DNA from: Hoplostethus atlanticus
Lineage: Eukaryota; Chordata; Actinopteri; Trachichthyiformes; Trachichthyidae
Assembly: GCA_034670405.1 (NCBI GenBank)
Contig: JAXDDX010000004.1
Location: 11,309,501-11,373,500 of the forward strand
Direction: 5' to 3'
DNA: 64,000 nt
In this document: positions 11,601 through 49,560 of the stretch, piece after piece
How the letters are laid out: the number at the start of each line of letters is the position of its first letter
Numbering within the stretch: position 1 is the first letter of the stretch
Notes under the pieces: generated by a model
What the model was told of the DNA's origin: nothing
The model's database searches: none
The model's input: only the letters and a program-made list of their open reading frames with translations
Translations under genes and position numbers: made by a program

Positions 11601-11781
11601 AAACTGGCCGTCGAAAAGCAGCACGGCAATGTGGCTGCGACAGTAGCAGTGTGAACACAGAGTCATTTGTACTTTCAGTTGTGCGTATTGTGCAGACGTC
11701 CAGGCTGCCCGGGCTGCCAGGAGCGCTAACCATGATTTGATCTGTCTGTCTGCAGGCACAGTGAGAGTACCGAAGCACTGA
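1812..11781 (+). CDS. dtnb: dystrobrevin beta, C-terminal coiled-coil half (5' exons outside the window)
   Basis: Dystrobrevins are cytoplasmic adaptors that bind dystrophin through paired coiled coils and anchor syntrophins. Ten coding exons keep phase throughout: 1812-1886, 5670-5760, 6253-6341, 6575-6688, 8323-8419, 8768-8788, 9915-10074, 10801-10890, 11103-11156, 11756-11781. They give 271 residues plus stop. Diagnostic runs are [82 protein letters not shown] and [16 protein letters not shown]. The heptad-rich stretches from exons 6253 to 8419 are the two coiled coils. The acidic tail ([18 protein letters not shown]) matches DTNB rather than DTNA. The ZZ and EF-hand exons lie to the left of the window. 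The terminal exon is the least certain: GT read-through after 11156 would stop at 11176 instead. A conserved exon between 1886 and 5670 was not found. Confidence 0.93.
2745..3085. mobile_element. MITE-like nonautonomous DNA element, degraded
   Basis: The 3' edge reads TTTTTCGCAGTGCA, like the CACTGCAAAAA terminal repeat of a common fish MITE. The interior has the family's repeated AAACAAGTG and TCACTTGTTT motifs. Related pieces lie at 1983 (CACTGCAAAAATCCAG), 4797-4960 and 5876-6080. The left edge is blurred and no target duplication is visible. The family identity rests on memory of fish repeats. Confidence 0.45.
2967..3004. repeat. perfect 16-bp inverted repeat (hairpin)
   Basis: Arms AACCGGGGTCAGATAA (2967-2982) and its exact complement (2989-3004) flank the loop GTGTAA. 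The hairpin sits inside the MITE-like element and may be part of its secondary structure or a separate insertion. Confidence 0.9.
4797..4960. mobile_element. MITE-like fragment, same family as 2745-3085
   Basis: It begins CACTGTAAAAAATAAAA, like the CACTGCAAAAA terminus, and carries GATTTCACTTGTTCCC and GAAACAAGTGA internally. Truncated; no opposite terminus was recognised. Confidence 0.4.
5557..5642. repeat. (GT)n microsatellite next to a splice acceptor
   Basis: About 86 bases of GT with a few interruptions. The tract ends only 27 bases before the acceptor of the dtnb exon at 5670, so it is transcribed as a UG repeat in the branch-point region. Confidence 0.97.
5780..5798. repeat. poly-C run (19 C)
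   Basis: Nineteen consecutive C, twenty bases after the donor of exon 5670-5760. Transcribed, it is an intronic C tract, a potential hnRNP K/PCBP binding site by general knowledge. Confidence 0.95.
5876..6080. mobile_element. MITE-like fragment, same family as 2745-3085
   Basis: It shares the motifs CAGTTTCACTTGTTGC, CTTGAAACAAGTTGA and AATCTGCCAAAGGG, the last being the complement of the GGCAGAT motif in the first copy. It appears inverted relative to 2745-3085. Confidence 0.4.
6533..6574. repeat. (CCTT)n microsatellite forming a polypyrimidine tract
   Basis: Nine to ten CCTT units run directly into TCAG, the acceptor of dtnb exon 6575-6688. The simple repeat itself is the polypyrimidine tract of this intron. 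Confidence 0.95.
6689..8322 (+). other. dtnb intron
   Basis: A 1.6-kb intron with a tRNA-derived SINE remnant at 6733-6855. No exon or other structure was recognised in the rest. Confidence 0.55.
6733..6855 (+). mobile_element. tRNA-derived SINE, diverged
   Basis: B-box-like GGGTTTGAATCCGG is followed by the body common in percomorph SINEs (CCTTGTTGCATGTTGTCCCTCTC, split by small changes) and an A-rich end. It is a more decayed relative of the copy at 27018-27177. Confidence 0.65.
8768..8788 (+). CDS. dtnb: dtnb 21-nt microexon
   Basis: Seven codons (DEEQKQA), phase 0 on both sides, bounded by TGATAG| and |GTAAGTGG. It corresponds to the EEEQKQA/EEELKQG segment known as an alternatively used insert right after the second coiled coil in mammalian dystrobrevins. 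Inclusion or skipping keeps frame, so it is a likely cassette exon. Confidence 0.85.
8789..9914 (+). other. dtnb intron
   Basis: No feature recognised. Open frames in this stretch are short and lack splice or homology support. Confidence 0.5.
10380..10490 (-). mobile_element. non-LTR retroposon 3' end, antisense fragment
   Basis: A TAA-rich start is followed by ACTTTATTAGTATAGCACTTTT and CAAAGTGCTTTAAAGAGGCA. This is the familiar antisense tail of fish SINE/LINE copies. The A-rich sequence on to about 10680 may belong to it, but the boundary is unclear. Confidence 0.45.
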
Positions 11782-12316
11782 GGGGACAGCGAACACCATT
11801 CCATCCTATACGGACATACAGTCATCAGCTGGGACAAAATCAGTAACAACAACCCCCCCTGGCATTAGCACGTAGAGTAATGCATGCTGTAATCTAACAG
11901 GACTTCACTATGTGAACTGAAACGTCTCCTCACACCTTGCAGGTAGCAGGATGTGTCTAATTAGTGAGTGTATGTGTTGTTCTGTATACGAAAAAAACTG
12001 TTCTAAGTACCCAATGATTTCCCTCATGACTGCTAAGGAATGGCTTGCTGTGCTTTCTCCCCCAACTGTTCCATTGAAGCAGATCGTTCTGTATATAATA
12101 CTGTAAACACATGACATGGAAACGACCTATTTTCACGACATGTTCCCTGCCATTGCTTTTGTATGATTAGCGCTAGTAATTTTTTTGTTAGCATTTTTGC
12201 ATGAAGTTGCACTCATGTCTGGATTTAGGTACTGTACCATGTTATGCCAGCTCTCTGTGGGTTTTACGACGACATGCTGGGGCATCAGAAGTGTCTTGCC
12301 TCAGAATTCACACCGA

Positions 12317-12638
12317 GTGGGTTCACATGCACATTTATATTCTCGCGTATTCTGGTTAAGGGTCGATGCATGTAAACTGATGCTTATCCCATTTACAAGA
12401 GCCGGGATAAGCTCACGTCTTGATTACGAGACGTGTGTGTGCCGATATTAACCGGGATGCTGAGACACGTTAACACAATTTACTGTTGAGTTTTGCAGTT
12501 CCGTGTCGGCTCGGTTTCCATGGTAATACTCATGTCATGTATACTGGCATATGAAGACGCACATAAACAGCACATCCTCATTAGGACCATAACAGTATCT
12601 AAGCTAGTACCCAGAATACTGTGTGCATGTAAACACAC
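12317..12638. mobile_element. MITE-like element with 17-bp imperfect terminal repeats
   Basis: The left end GTGGGTTCACATGCACA and the complement of the right end (GTGTGTTTACATGCACA) agree at 14 of 17 positions. The interior has GGGATAAG and ACCGGGAT blocks, seen in a fish MITE family with CATGTAAA termini. No clear target duplication was found, so the superfamily stays open. Confidence 0.5.
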
Positions 12639-14962
12639 TCACAGAGCCACATCCTGTACTGCTGCTACTGTGCGCTCAGCGAGCCACCCTTGCAAATAAG
12701 AGGGCTGTTTGGTTACAGACGTCGAGGGGCTACTATGACATCACAATGGGCTGACTATCATTGTTCCGCCCCAGTCAAAACTCAACTGGCATAAAGAACC
12801 AAGTAAACACACCTGAAGGGCATTTTAACACTCGCGCAGCTTGGTGCCTCCTTCCAAATACACTGACTAGTTGATAGCAATGGTATTTATTGTTGAAGTA
12901 CAAGGTAGGGAAGCGCCTCAGGATGTTTAAATGAATAGTATAAATTAGGCATTTAGCTGTGAACTACAAAATGGACACTTATACAGTATGTGAGGTTGTA
13001 AGAAAGTAGTAAGCAAGTAGATAAAGCTTTGACGGCTTTGTTAGTTAACAAAGGAATAGAGAAAATGTTCATGTGCAATGAGGGTAGGTGCTCAGGGACT
13101 GTAGAGCTACTCTAGGTGGAAAGTCGTGGTTATGTCCTTTACCTGCTGGAAGTCGTTGGTCACAGACTGGCTTCAGTTTGGTTCAAAATGAAGGGTTTCA
13201 TTCCAAAACACTGCATGTCCACAGTGGGCAAACTGTATCACTGCTATTCACGACTCAACCCTCTAATCTGCAGGTGATCCAAATAATTATTGTCATGAAC
13301 AAAGGTGTTATGATATCCAATAACTTCAGCAATCCTTTTGCAATAATAGATGCCACATGGATAGCTCACTTTGAAATGAAACTCTTCAAATATGGAGGAA
13401 AATAACAGCAAGTGGTTAAAAGACTGGCAAAGAATGTGGATTATCAGAGAGAAGACTCTCTGACGTGTTATTTGGTGGAGCATGTTGATGGATATAGTTT
13501 GTTTGTGTGTGAATTAGTGTCTGCCTTGGATAAGAGAAGCTATCTATCCGCTACAGAGATAACTGTCGAACAGAACGGATATTTACTTGAATCAGGAGAT
13601 CAGGTCTAAGTTACTTTTACATATTTGTCTTCTGGTTAAACGTTTTGCCATTCAGGGTAGCCATTCATCTCAAATGAAAATGAGCAATGTCTGGTTTTAG
13701 TCGTGTAACGTGAGCGATTAGAAATGATTTTCAGCGTCATCGGCTCAGTACATGAAGGAAATAATAACGTATGTCGGAGGAAATCTGGATGGTAACACCA
13801 AAAGGTAAAAAAAACAAAACTGAACTGTACTGAAGAAACTGAACCGGAGTAAGTGTGAACTCTCGCGTTGAGATTTGTACAGTAAGCCTATTCTATAAGC
13901 TAAGTATAAGGTTTCAACAACCTATTACACTGTGTCAAGAAAAAGAACAAAAAGAGGCTCCTCTGTTATCGTTGTTCTAAATGTGATGTTTTCATTCAGT
14001 TCTCGTTATGCTACGTTATCATTGGAGTTATTCTTCTGGTTTATTAGTGGAGTTTAATCATTGTAATGATTTTGTCAAAGCACAGATTCACGTGCGCACT
14101 CACACCTGCGTAGAGTGCCCAAATATGAATGAGTCTAAAAAGCAGGTGTGGAAATAGAGTATGAACTTCGTGACCAATACTGTCAAAAGGCTCAGTCTAT
14201 CCAACCTTGAAGGTCCAAAAATAATTGAAATGCTGAGGTGGAAATTTTGAGAAGTGAGTTATTGTCTTCCCCTTCACACTGGCCACGCGTAGGAATGCAA
14301 TGTCAAACTGAACTTTTATTTCTTTTAGTTTGTGCCTGTAGCTGTTCTGTAAAGTGCTGTATAAAGTACCTATTCAGCAGATAAGATGATCTATCAGCCT
14401 TTAGGAGTTTTAGTCTGTGACCTTGTAGAGATTTTTATTTATTTATTGTGTTCGGGGGGAAAAGTGGTGAACTTATTTTCAGCCTTTACATTTGTGCCAA
14501 ACTTTGTGTGTCATACAAATTATATATCACAGTATATTCACATTAGTACGTTGTTGTTGCCCATAGTTTCTTCACAGAATGCCTGAAGATATCCACATGT
14601 AATGGTCTCCACCGCTGGAATCTGGAAAAGCTATAGCATTCAATAGTACCAGATAGTGAAACACATTCCAGTTCAACTGATAGACAGTCGCTCTAGCCAA
14701 TGAGGAGGCAATACTGTATACCCTATCTGACCAAACCCGGGGTCATACACATAGAAGACAGCCAATCATAGAGAGGTACATACATTGTGATCCTTTTATC
14801 GTTTGCAGAGACACAATGTGCAAAAGGACGACCTTGACATCGCGCCGCTGATGTTATTTATCTATGTATGTGTTATGTACGGTTATGCTTCTGGTACGCA
14901 TTTGTTTCTCATGTTCATTTTACACAACATAGTTTTATGTCACATGGCCACTGTCTTTTGTA

Positions 14963-14972
14963 AATAAATAAA
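14963..14972 (+). terminator. dtnb: overlapping AATAAA polyadenylation signals (dtnb)
   Basis: Two overlapping AATAAA hexamers are followed within 30 bases by an A/T-rich region. They end a long AU-rich stretch downstream of the last dtnb exon. Confidence 0.55.
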
Positions 14973-14990
14973 TTGTGAGATATATTAAAA

Positions 14991-16410
14991 AGATTTAAAA
15001 TACTGCCTGCGTGTTCATGTCCTGATTGTGGTTTTTAATGAATGGTCACTACCAAGGTTGTTTTTTTTTGCACCCTTGATGTGACTTTTAGGGGCATTTT
15101 GGGTGTTTTTAGAGGTCATTTTATTGAACTATGAATTAATACAGTTGCATTTCATATTGGCAAATAATAATATTAACAGGGTGAAATGCAAAAAATGCAT
15201 ACTCCTACTTATGGGGGGCGTTTTTTGCCCTGAGTCCCTGTTAACTTCTGACCCTGATCACGCCCCTACACTCATCATCTGACAAAAACAGCAGACCAGG
15301 GGCCAACAGCTCTTTGACTTCACCCTGGAGTCCATTGCGCAATCATTTCAAAGAATATGATATTGGGACATCTACTACATTCATTCAGCTTTAATGATGA
15401 AATAACATCTAGCTTTTGAAGACAGATTTTGGCATCAAGATCAGTTTTTTTTAATAAATCACATCTTTGGCTTGTATTTGATCAAAAGCACAAAGAATAC
15501 AGATAAGAACGTCTTTCTAAATGAGGCCTAAACTTCCTCCTCATCAACAAACTGCCAAACAAAAAAAAGCCTCCTTTTGGCAGCTCAGCCACAAACGATG
15601 CCTTTTCATGCTTCGCCTACAAATGTGAGCTGAAAAACACAAACACTGACCTTTTCCCGAAGCTCCGGGCCACACACAGTGAAAACCAGACAAAAATACA
15701 TAGTATGGATGAGGTCATGGCACTTTGACCTATCAGCATCCTCTCCCTGTGGGTGTTCTGGGTGGAGAGAGAGAGAGAGAGGCTGCGGCAGTGGCAGAGC
15801 CTCCACCATCCGGCTGTACCCTCTAGTCCTGTCTGTAGGTTGTGTCGTCCTCTTGCTGCTGTCCTTAGGTGAACCGCTCAGCATCAGTGACTCCACAGAC
15901 GACAGGAGAAAGAGGAACTGCTGGCCACCGCGATGCTTCCAGCTCAGTGAACCACATCCGCCTGTAACCCCCCCCTCCCCTCCCCACCCCCCTCTGCTCC
16001 TCCATCTGCCCCATAGGGAATTGCTCTGTTAGCGCTTCAGACGTTTGCCACTTCTGCTGCGTCTGGCAACCTGAAAGCATCTCCCCACCCGGTGTCTCCG
16101 TCTAGTGGGCGCGCGGGGAATAAATGTAGGTTCTGAGCCAGTGGCAGAATTAATGGACTGGATGTGATAAGAGATTTGAATTGCTATCTTGTTCCAGCTA
16201 CACACCGTAGGAAATGAAATGGATGGATTTGATATTAGATGAAGACTTCAGCACCCACTATGAAATCTATTGACAGTGTGCTTCTGACCCCTTGATGTTC
16301 AGATATAAGCTCAAGGAAGTTATTCATCATCGGTGAGTATTTCCAGTGTTGCATGCTTTGGTTTGCTGGTGGTGTTTTATGCAAGCCCACACCCACCAGG
16401 GTTAATTGAA
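14991..16410. other. dtnb-dnmt3a intergenic sequence
   Basis: Mostly unique sequence. A short GA tract lies near 15768-15782 and a C-rich run near 15967-15995. No gene recognised. Confidence 0.5.
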
Positions 16411-16553
16411 CAGCCCCAGAGCGGCCCCAGAGCGGCCCCAAAGCGGCCCCAGAGCCGCCCCAGAGCGGCCCAAGAGCCGCCCCAGAGCCGCCCCAGAGCG
16501 GCCCCAGAGCGGCCCCAGAACGGCCCCAGAACGGCCCCAGAGCCGCCCCAGAG
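16411..16553. repeat. 11-bp minisatellite, 13 copies
   Basis: The unit is CGGCCCCAGAG, with variants CCGCCCCAGAG and CGGCCCCAGAA; thirteen units in a row fill 143 bases. Because 11 is not a multiple of 3 and no unit makes a stop, open frames run through on both strands (PQSRPRAAPE-type peptides). These are artefacts. Confidence 0.95.
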
Positions 16554-16669
16554 CCATATCAGCTCCATGAGTGGACAAACAGCTTTCCGGTCAGCACTGG
16601 TCAACTCCAGATAACTGTCACAGACAAATCAACACTTCTGATCAATCTGCTGTGTACAGTGTGTAGTGG

Positions 16670-16951
16670 CAGTGGTTCTCAAAGTGGGGGCTGGGGACCC
16701 TCGGAGGTCCTTGAGGGGACGCCAGGCGGTCCCCAGCAAAACGCAGAATAGTGTAATTCTAATTTAATTCACTAGAAATTATCCCAATTAAAGAATGAGG
16801 CTTCACTCCCATCACGAGTGTCCCATCACTAGTTCAACTATCAAAAACCAAAGTCCTCCCATACGGGGGTCGCTGGGACAAATCTTACCCAGTAGAGGCT
16901 CTGTGTGTCTATCTGGGGGTCCGTGGCATGGAAATGTTTGAGCCCCCCTCC
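16670..16951. mobile_element. hAT-like nonautonomous element, decayed
   Basis: The left end CAGTGGTTCTCAAAGTGGGG is the classic hAT-type terminus. The right side reads GGGGGTCCGTGGCATGGAAA then TGTTTGAGCCCC, matching the expected complement with changes at the last bases. The 8-bp target duplication is not visible. Confidence 0.6.
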
Positions 16952-16984
16952 ACACACACCACCAACACCACCACCACCACCCAC

Positions 16985-17330
16985 CCCACCCGGTATGGCG
17001 CTAACCAGTGAAACCGGCTGCCTTTAGGACCCGGTGGAAGCGTTAGCAGACAGACAGGCCCCTGCAGTGAGAGCGGAGCATCTGGAGGAGTGCTGGCCGG
17101 CTTGGGAGGTGGAGGACGGGGAGAGAAGAGGAAGGAGGCTCCGGGAGCAAGCGAGACATAAAAAAAGGGTCAGGCCTGGGACTTGGCAAAAAACGGGTAA
17201 CGAACAACTGTGATTTCCTCATTTATAAAGCCGTTTAGCCCGCGCGACTGCTCGCCGTGCAGGAAGGGCAGCCTCTATCGGAACAAAATGTGAAAGCCCT
17301 CAGAGCGGAAGGCGCTCGAAGGAAACGGGG
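16985..17330 (+). promoter_or_regulatory. dnmt3a: CpG-rich segment, candidate dnmt3a promoter / noncoding exon 1
   Basis: CpG density rises sharply from about 16985 (CCCGGTATGGCG) to 17330, with GA-rich stretches (GGAGGACGGGGAGAGAAGAGG) and a possible donor ACGG|GTAACG near 17198. The coding exon at 18446 starts with a standard acceptor and a 127-base leader, so a noncoding first exon must lie upstream. This is the best local candidate, but a more distant one is possible. Confidence 0.35.
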
Positions 17331-18445
17331 AAATAACGATTAGGTTATGTTGCTTTTTGCAGATGTGCTGATTAGACATCGCGGTGTGCACTTGAACTTG
17401 ACGACCGATTTTTACAGCACGGAGCCCGGATCGTGGCTCCAGAAATACCCGCCTCATGAAAAATAACGGGGGTTTATTATCCGTCAGTGGCTGTGGCCTG
17501 TAAAAGAGCTCCAAGCCCATAGGGTCATACGCAGACTTCCCCCCCCTCCCCTGCAAAATACGTCTCCTAAAACTCCTAAAACTAAAGCCTATTGATTAAT
17601 AAATACAGTCGATCAGTCCTCTAATCGAACCACCTGGTTGTAGTGTAAAATGCACGGAAACGCGCTGCCACTGCATGCCAGTGTGGCCCTATAATAAATT
17701 ATTTTCCAAGATAACACGTTCTGGCTGTTGCCTGCAGCCCGGTACCAAATAAACCAGAACCGACTGTCACTCATTTCGGCTTAACCTTTGAAGGAAATTA
17801 AACGCACATTGCCTCTGGAATATATGCTTTTTTTTTTCTTTTTTTTTGCAGTTTACACATTTGTGCCAGTGCTACAGTGTAAGTGTGGTCCGCTCTGTGC
17901 GCATGGGTGACTACTGAAGTATGCTACAGTTTACTTTAACCCGGTTAGTTATTGTCAATGAAATACTTTTAGTTGAAATTGGCTGGAATAACGTAAACAG
18001 CATCGTCCAGGATCTGTTCTGAAATGTCTTAGTTTAGTGCAAATTCGGAGGCGTTTACTGTCGACTACTGTACATCAATACATCCATGTGGCCTAGGCCC
18101 TATAGGCGACAGCAGCCATACAGTATCCTATATAGCAGCCTCTGAGATTCCTGTGCATGGTGTGTACTTTAAACAGTGATTATCAGAGACTGCCTCTTGT
18201 TGAAAGAAAATATAATACACTTTTAGAAATTTTAGAAAATGAGTACAACATGTATCAGTGTTGAACCTGCAAGAGAAACCTGTTGTTGAGTCAGCCTGGC
18301 GTTGCAGCGTGCATGGTTTGCATAAATGTGTTCAACCCTGAATGCACGGCTGCATGGGAACAACCTAATACATAACCAAGGTATCTGTAATGTGTAACTC
18401 ATGAACATGTCAGAGTCCTAATCACTTCCTTTTCTTATTTTCCAG

Positions 18446-18572
18446 GAGAGCAGAGAGAAGAAGAAGGATCATCACATCAGTTCCATTTTTTTTGTTCCTT
18501 TTGAGTTTATTTTCACCCTCACATTTACATTAACCGTAAGACATTAGCCATAAGACCAAAAGACTCTTGACG
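18446..18572 (+). other. dnmt3a: dnmt3a 5'UTR portion of first coding exon
   Basis: Acceptor TTATTTTCCAG ends at 18445. The leader has an in-frame stop (TGA at 18568-18570, one codon before the start) and an ATG at 18573, so the start is well fixed. Confidence 0.65.
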
Positions 18573-46286
<27,714 letters not shown>

Positions 46287-48790
46287 GCAACAAGCTCCGA
46301 ACCATTTAGGAAATACAACTGTACGTTGTGACTAGAAACAAGAGCCTTGATACGCAAATTATACTGTTGTATAATTTGCTACAAAACATTGACGTAGAAA
46401 TTTCACACAATTTCTTGTGTTTGAATTGTAATTCTTATTTTATTTAATTTTGATATGTCATTTTACCTTTTAGCAGTGTTATCACGTATTTTTGAATTGA
46501 TTTATTTGTGCAAGCTATACTTGAGACTATGCTTTCTTCTCAAGACACTGAGAAAGAAAAGTGCTATCTACGGAATTTGAAACGAGACAGTGAAGCGATG
46601 GGAGACACCTGGAAAGATAGCAAGAGATTTCAAGATACCTTATGTGAAATGTGTCGGCTGCGTGATCGCGCGTCATCGGCCGACATCAGGGCAGGCTACG
46701 GTTTCCCACCTGCAGTGTAGCCGTGCTTCCAGCTACTGAGCCTCACAGAGATGTGGTGAGAAAGTTGATTTTCTTCAGTGTCAGGAGAGCTGTGTCTCGG
46801 GAGAATCCAAAACACCAGATCACATATACCTCTTTGTTTACAGTTTCTATACACAACTGAAGGTAATAACGGTACTACTGTAATATGGTTACAATACCAT
46901 GGTGCTCCAAGATGATGAAAAACATCATAGCCCATGTGGCGCCACATCTGAAACAAAGCAGAGCTCGCAAACTGTTGCTTGAAAATTATTTTTGTTTTTA
47001 GATTTGATGTTTAAAAAAAAAAAAAAAAAGCGATGTGTGTTCTGTTGAAAAGGAAAAGCAGGAGTGACAGTACACTGCAAAATAGAGAATATCCTCTTTT
47101 CTGTGATTTACAGCTTTTCTACAGATTGTACTGGTGCTCGTTCAATCATTCAGCCTTGCTACGCTCGGGCTCGCTGCCTGGGACTGCACAAACAGAAAAT
47201 GAAGCTTAGCCACATGGGAAATGATGTTTTCTGTCATTCGAAAAGAAAAAAAAAACAACTTAAGATCAAAGTCTGTGGTGAGCTACTTTTTTCTAGTTTC
47301 ATCCTGACCAATGACATTACTGTACAACTGTTAGTAAGCGTGGTTGTTGGAGGGAGGGCAACCAGGTAAGCCTCCTCATCTTCCACCTCTGCAAAGCTGA
47401 AAAACTGTCAGGTGCAAATCCTCAACAATATGGTGCGGCTTCACAAGGTTCTTCTACCTTTTTATAGCAATTTTGTGCTAATTTACCAACATTATAAAGC
47501 ACTTTTATATGTATACTTACTTTTTTCTTGATATTTTAAAAAAAAATATTGGTTCTTGTGAATTGTTTTTGTTTTGTTTTATGATGTGAACTGATCTACC
47601 CTCGTGTAATACTTTTTGTATACAGTAGGGCTGTGCCAATAGAAGTGAAACGATGGATTTTGATATGTGAAACCCATGTATTTGACTCAGTGTACAGTAG
47701 GTGGATTGAAATTTGTAACCCCGACCCCTTCCCCTCATACACCATTCATATTGATCTGTTTTAAAGCAGCGATACAATATGTTACTACCCAGATTTAAAG
47801 AATGTCTATTTCTATTGAGATTGTAAAATGTCAGACAGAGTTATAGAACTGTGACGCGTGTTTTTGTATAATATGTTGTCCCTCGTGAAAGACAGGTTGT
47901 CTTCTGCCATTTCCCTCATGAATCCCACGGTGTCGATCCTGACTTGGATTGCATTCGAAATCTAAATTCTCTTGATTGTAACCTCTAAGATGTATACGGA
48001 GGATTTAGGCAGAAGTTTGTCAGAACTCAAAACTGACAGAGTGGCTGGCGAGGTGTCGGCTACTCGGAGGAAAGCTGGTGGGAAAACACGACAGATGTTG
48101 TTGCTTATCTGTACCATATTTAAGAATTCAAAATAATGTGATCTGAAATTTAATTTCACAATGTAATTATGTTCTTAAGTGACCTTATTGCCATCATTTT
48201 TGTCCATATACACACTGGGGTTGATTTGAATCCTCGTGCTTTGTGATATTTTGACCAGATGTTATTTGCCCCCTCCTATGATACTTGCATCCCCCAATGT
48301 TTGTACATTTTGTACATAGTTTTTTCCGGTTGCTGTTTTCAATTTGTTTTTCTTTTTTTTTTTTTGATTACGTATGAGATGTACAAATATAATTCTTTGC
48401 TAATATATATATATATATCATCAAATTAGAAAATCTTGGATTAAAAATAAAATCAAGTGACAAATTTGATTCAAAACTTGCTTTGAGCAGTAGATGTAGG
48501 GAGACTCCAAGTCTTCTTCTTAGTACTGTTAAATTGATTTTTTTTGTGTCAAGTGAATCCAGATAAAATGTCGTGTGATCTTAATAGTGGCCTAAGGACA
48601 GCTTTAAGATGAACGGTCTAAACTTCGCTGCACAGCCCTACCTGGTGTTGTTTTTGCTTTTGTTCCTTTTGTAAGAATTTAAAAGAGGGATTGTAGGTGT
48701 TTCTGATGGTGCTAAACATTTGATCTAATCAAGAAAAAATATATTTGATTGGAAGAGAAATAAACTTGTCTTGACAATGACTGTTTTTAA
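46287..48790 (+). other. dnmt3a: dnmt3a 3'UTR (probable)
   Basis: AU-rich sequence follows the stop. The block near 46827-46851 (TACCTCTTTGTTTACAGTTT) resembles a stretch I recall from the human DNMT3A 3'UTR, which supports transcription on from the coding end. Candidate end signals are AATAAA at 48446-48451, 48759-48764 and 49344-49349. A 70-codon open frame at 46508-46720 is likely chance. Confidence 0.6.
48759..48764 (+). terminator. dnmt3a: AATAAA polyadenylation signal (dnmt3a, preferred)
   Basis: GAGAAATAAACTTGTCTTG with GT/T-rich sequence 20-40 bases further on. The alternatives are 48446 and 49344. Confidence 0.4.
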
Positions 48791-49468
48791 GTTCCTTGTA
48801 GTAATGGAAAAAACATTATTATTTCACTCATATAAATATATTAACAAAGGCATTTTAACTTTGTACTTGAAAAAATAATGATAACAAATAATGAAAGGTT
48901 TCCTATATTGTTTTAGACTAGAGATTGCTGTAGTTGGTGCTTATCTGTGGGAAAATCATGTACTCATAACGAGAAAAAAAACGGTAATAACTTACTGTAG
49001 CATAATGTATGCTTAATACGCATTGCTTCTTAATCCTACATTCCATGCCGTAATATTCTCCATGCCTGTTTTCAAAATGTTGTTTTAAATTGATGCTTAT
49101 TTGTTTCTATCAGCAACAACATTACGTTTCACTGTTCAAGGCAGGTCAATTCTATATTGGGTGATACTGTTGATACTCTGTGTGACTTCCTTTCTGTCAT
49201 AATTGTTTATGGCCTATGTGGTTTCCTCAAGACCAGTTCGTACAGCAAATGTAGCAGTCATTCTCCACTTTTACCCCATACTTATGTTTAGTGTCCAGAG
49301 AGAAGATAAAGGCTCCTTATGTACTTGTGCTGGAGAACACTTGAATAAATGTATTGTTTTTGTGCAAAAATATGTTAACTCCTGTTCTTTTTCATTTTAA
49401 TCTAATGAAATTTACCCAACCTTGTTAAAATACTGAGTCTACACGTAGGATATCATGGGAAACAAAAA

Positions 49469-49560
49469 GGTCGAGGGTTGTTTTTTTACTCCCACTGGGG
49501 CCACCCATACTAAAAGAGTATGCACTCATGCCACTGTACACTTTACATGCATCCATGTGC
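49469..49560 (+). mobile_element. SINE fragment
   Basis: CCCACTGGGGCCACCCATAC then TAAAAGAGTATGCACTCATG matches the middle of the same SINE family as 25326-25411. The upstream B-box region is decayed and the tail is missing. Confidence 0.5.

Larger units (their letters stand above)
11782..14990 (+). other. dtnb: dtnb 3'UTR (probable)
   Basis: After the proposed stop at 11779-11781 no further exon is recognisable. The next strong end signal is the doubled AATAAA at 14963-14972. The stretch is AU-rich and contains a MITE (12317-12638). A 3.2-kb UTR is plausible for this gene, but earlier sites cannot be ruled out. Confidence 0.45.

Noticed and set aside
16333-16614. Open frames on both strands with repeated PQSRPRAAPE-type peptides
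   Set aside because: Generated by an 11-bp minisatellite whose units contain no stops.
46508-46720. 70-codon plus-strand frame after dnmt3a
   Set aside because: Within the probable 3'UTR, without start context, homology or splice signals.
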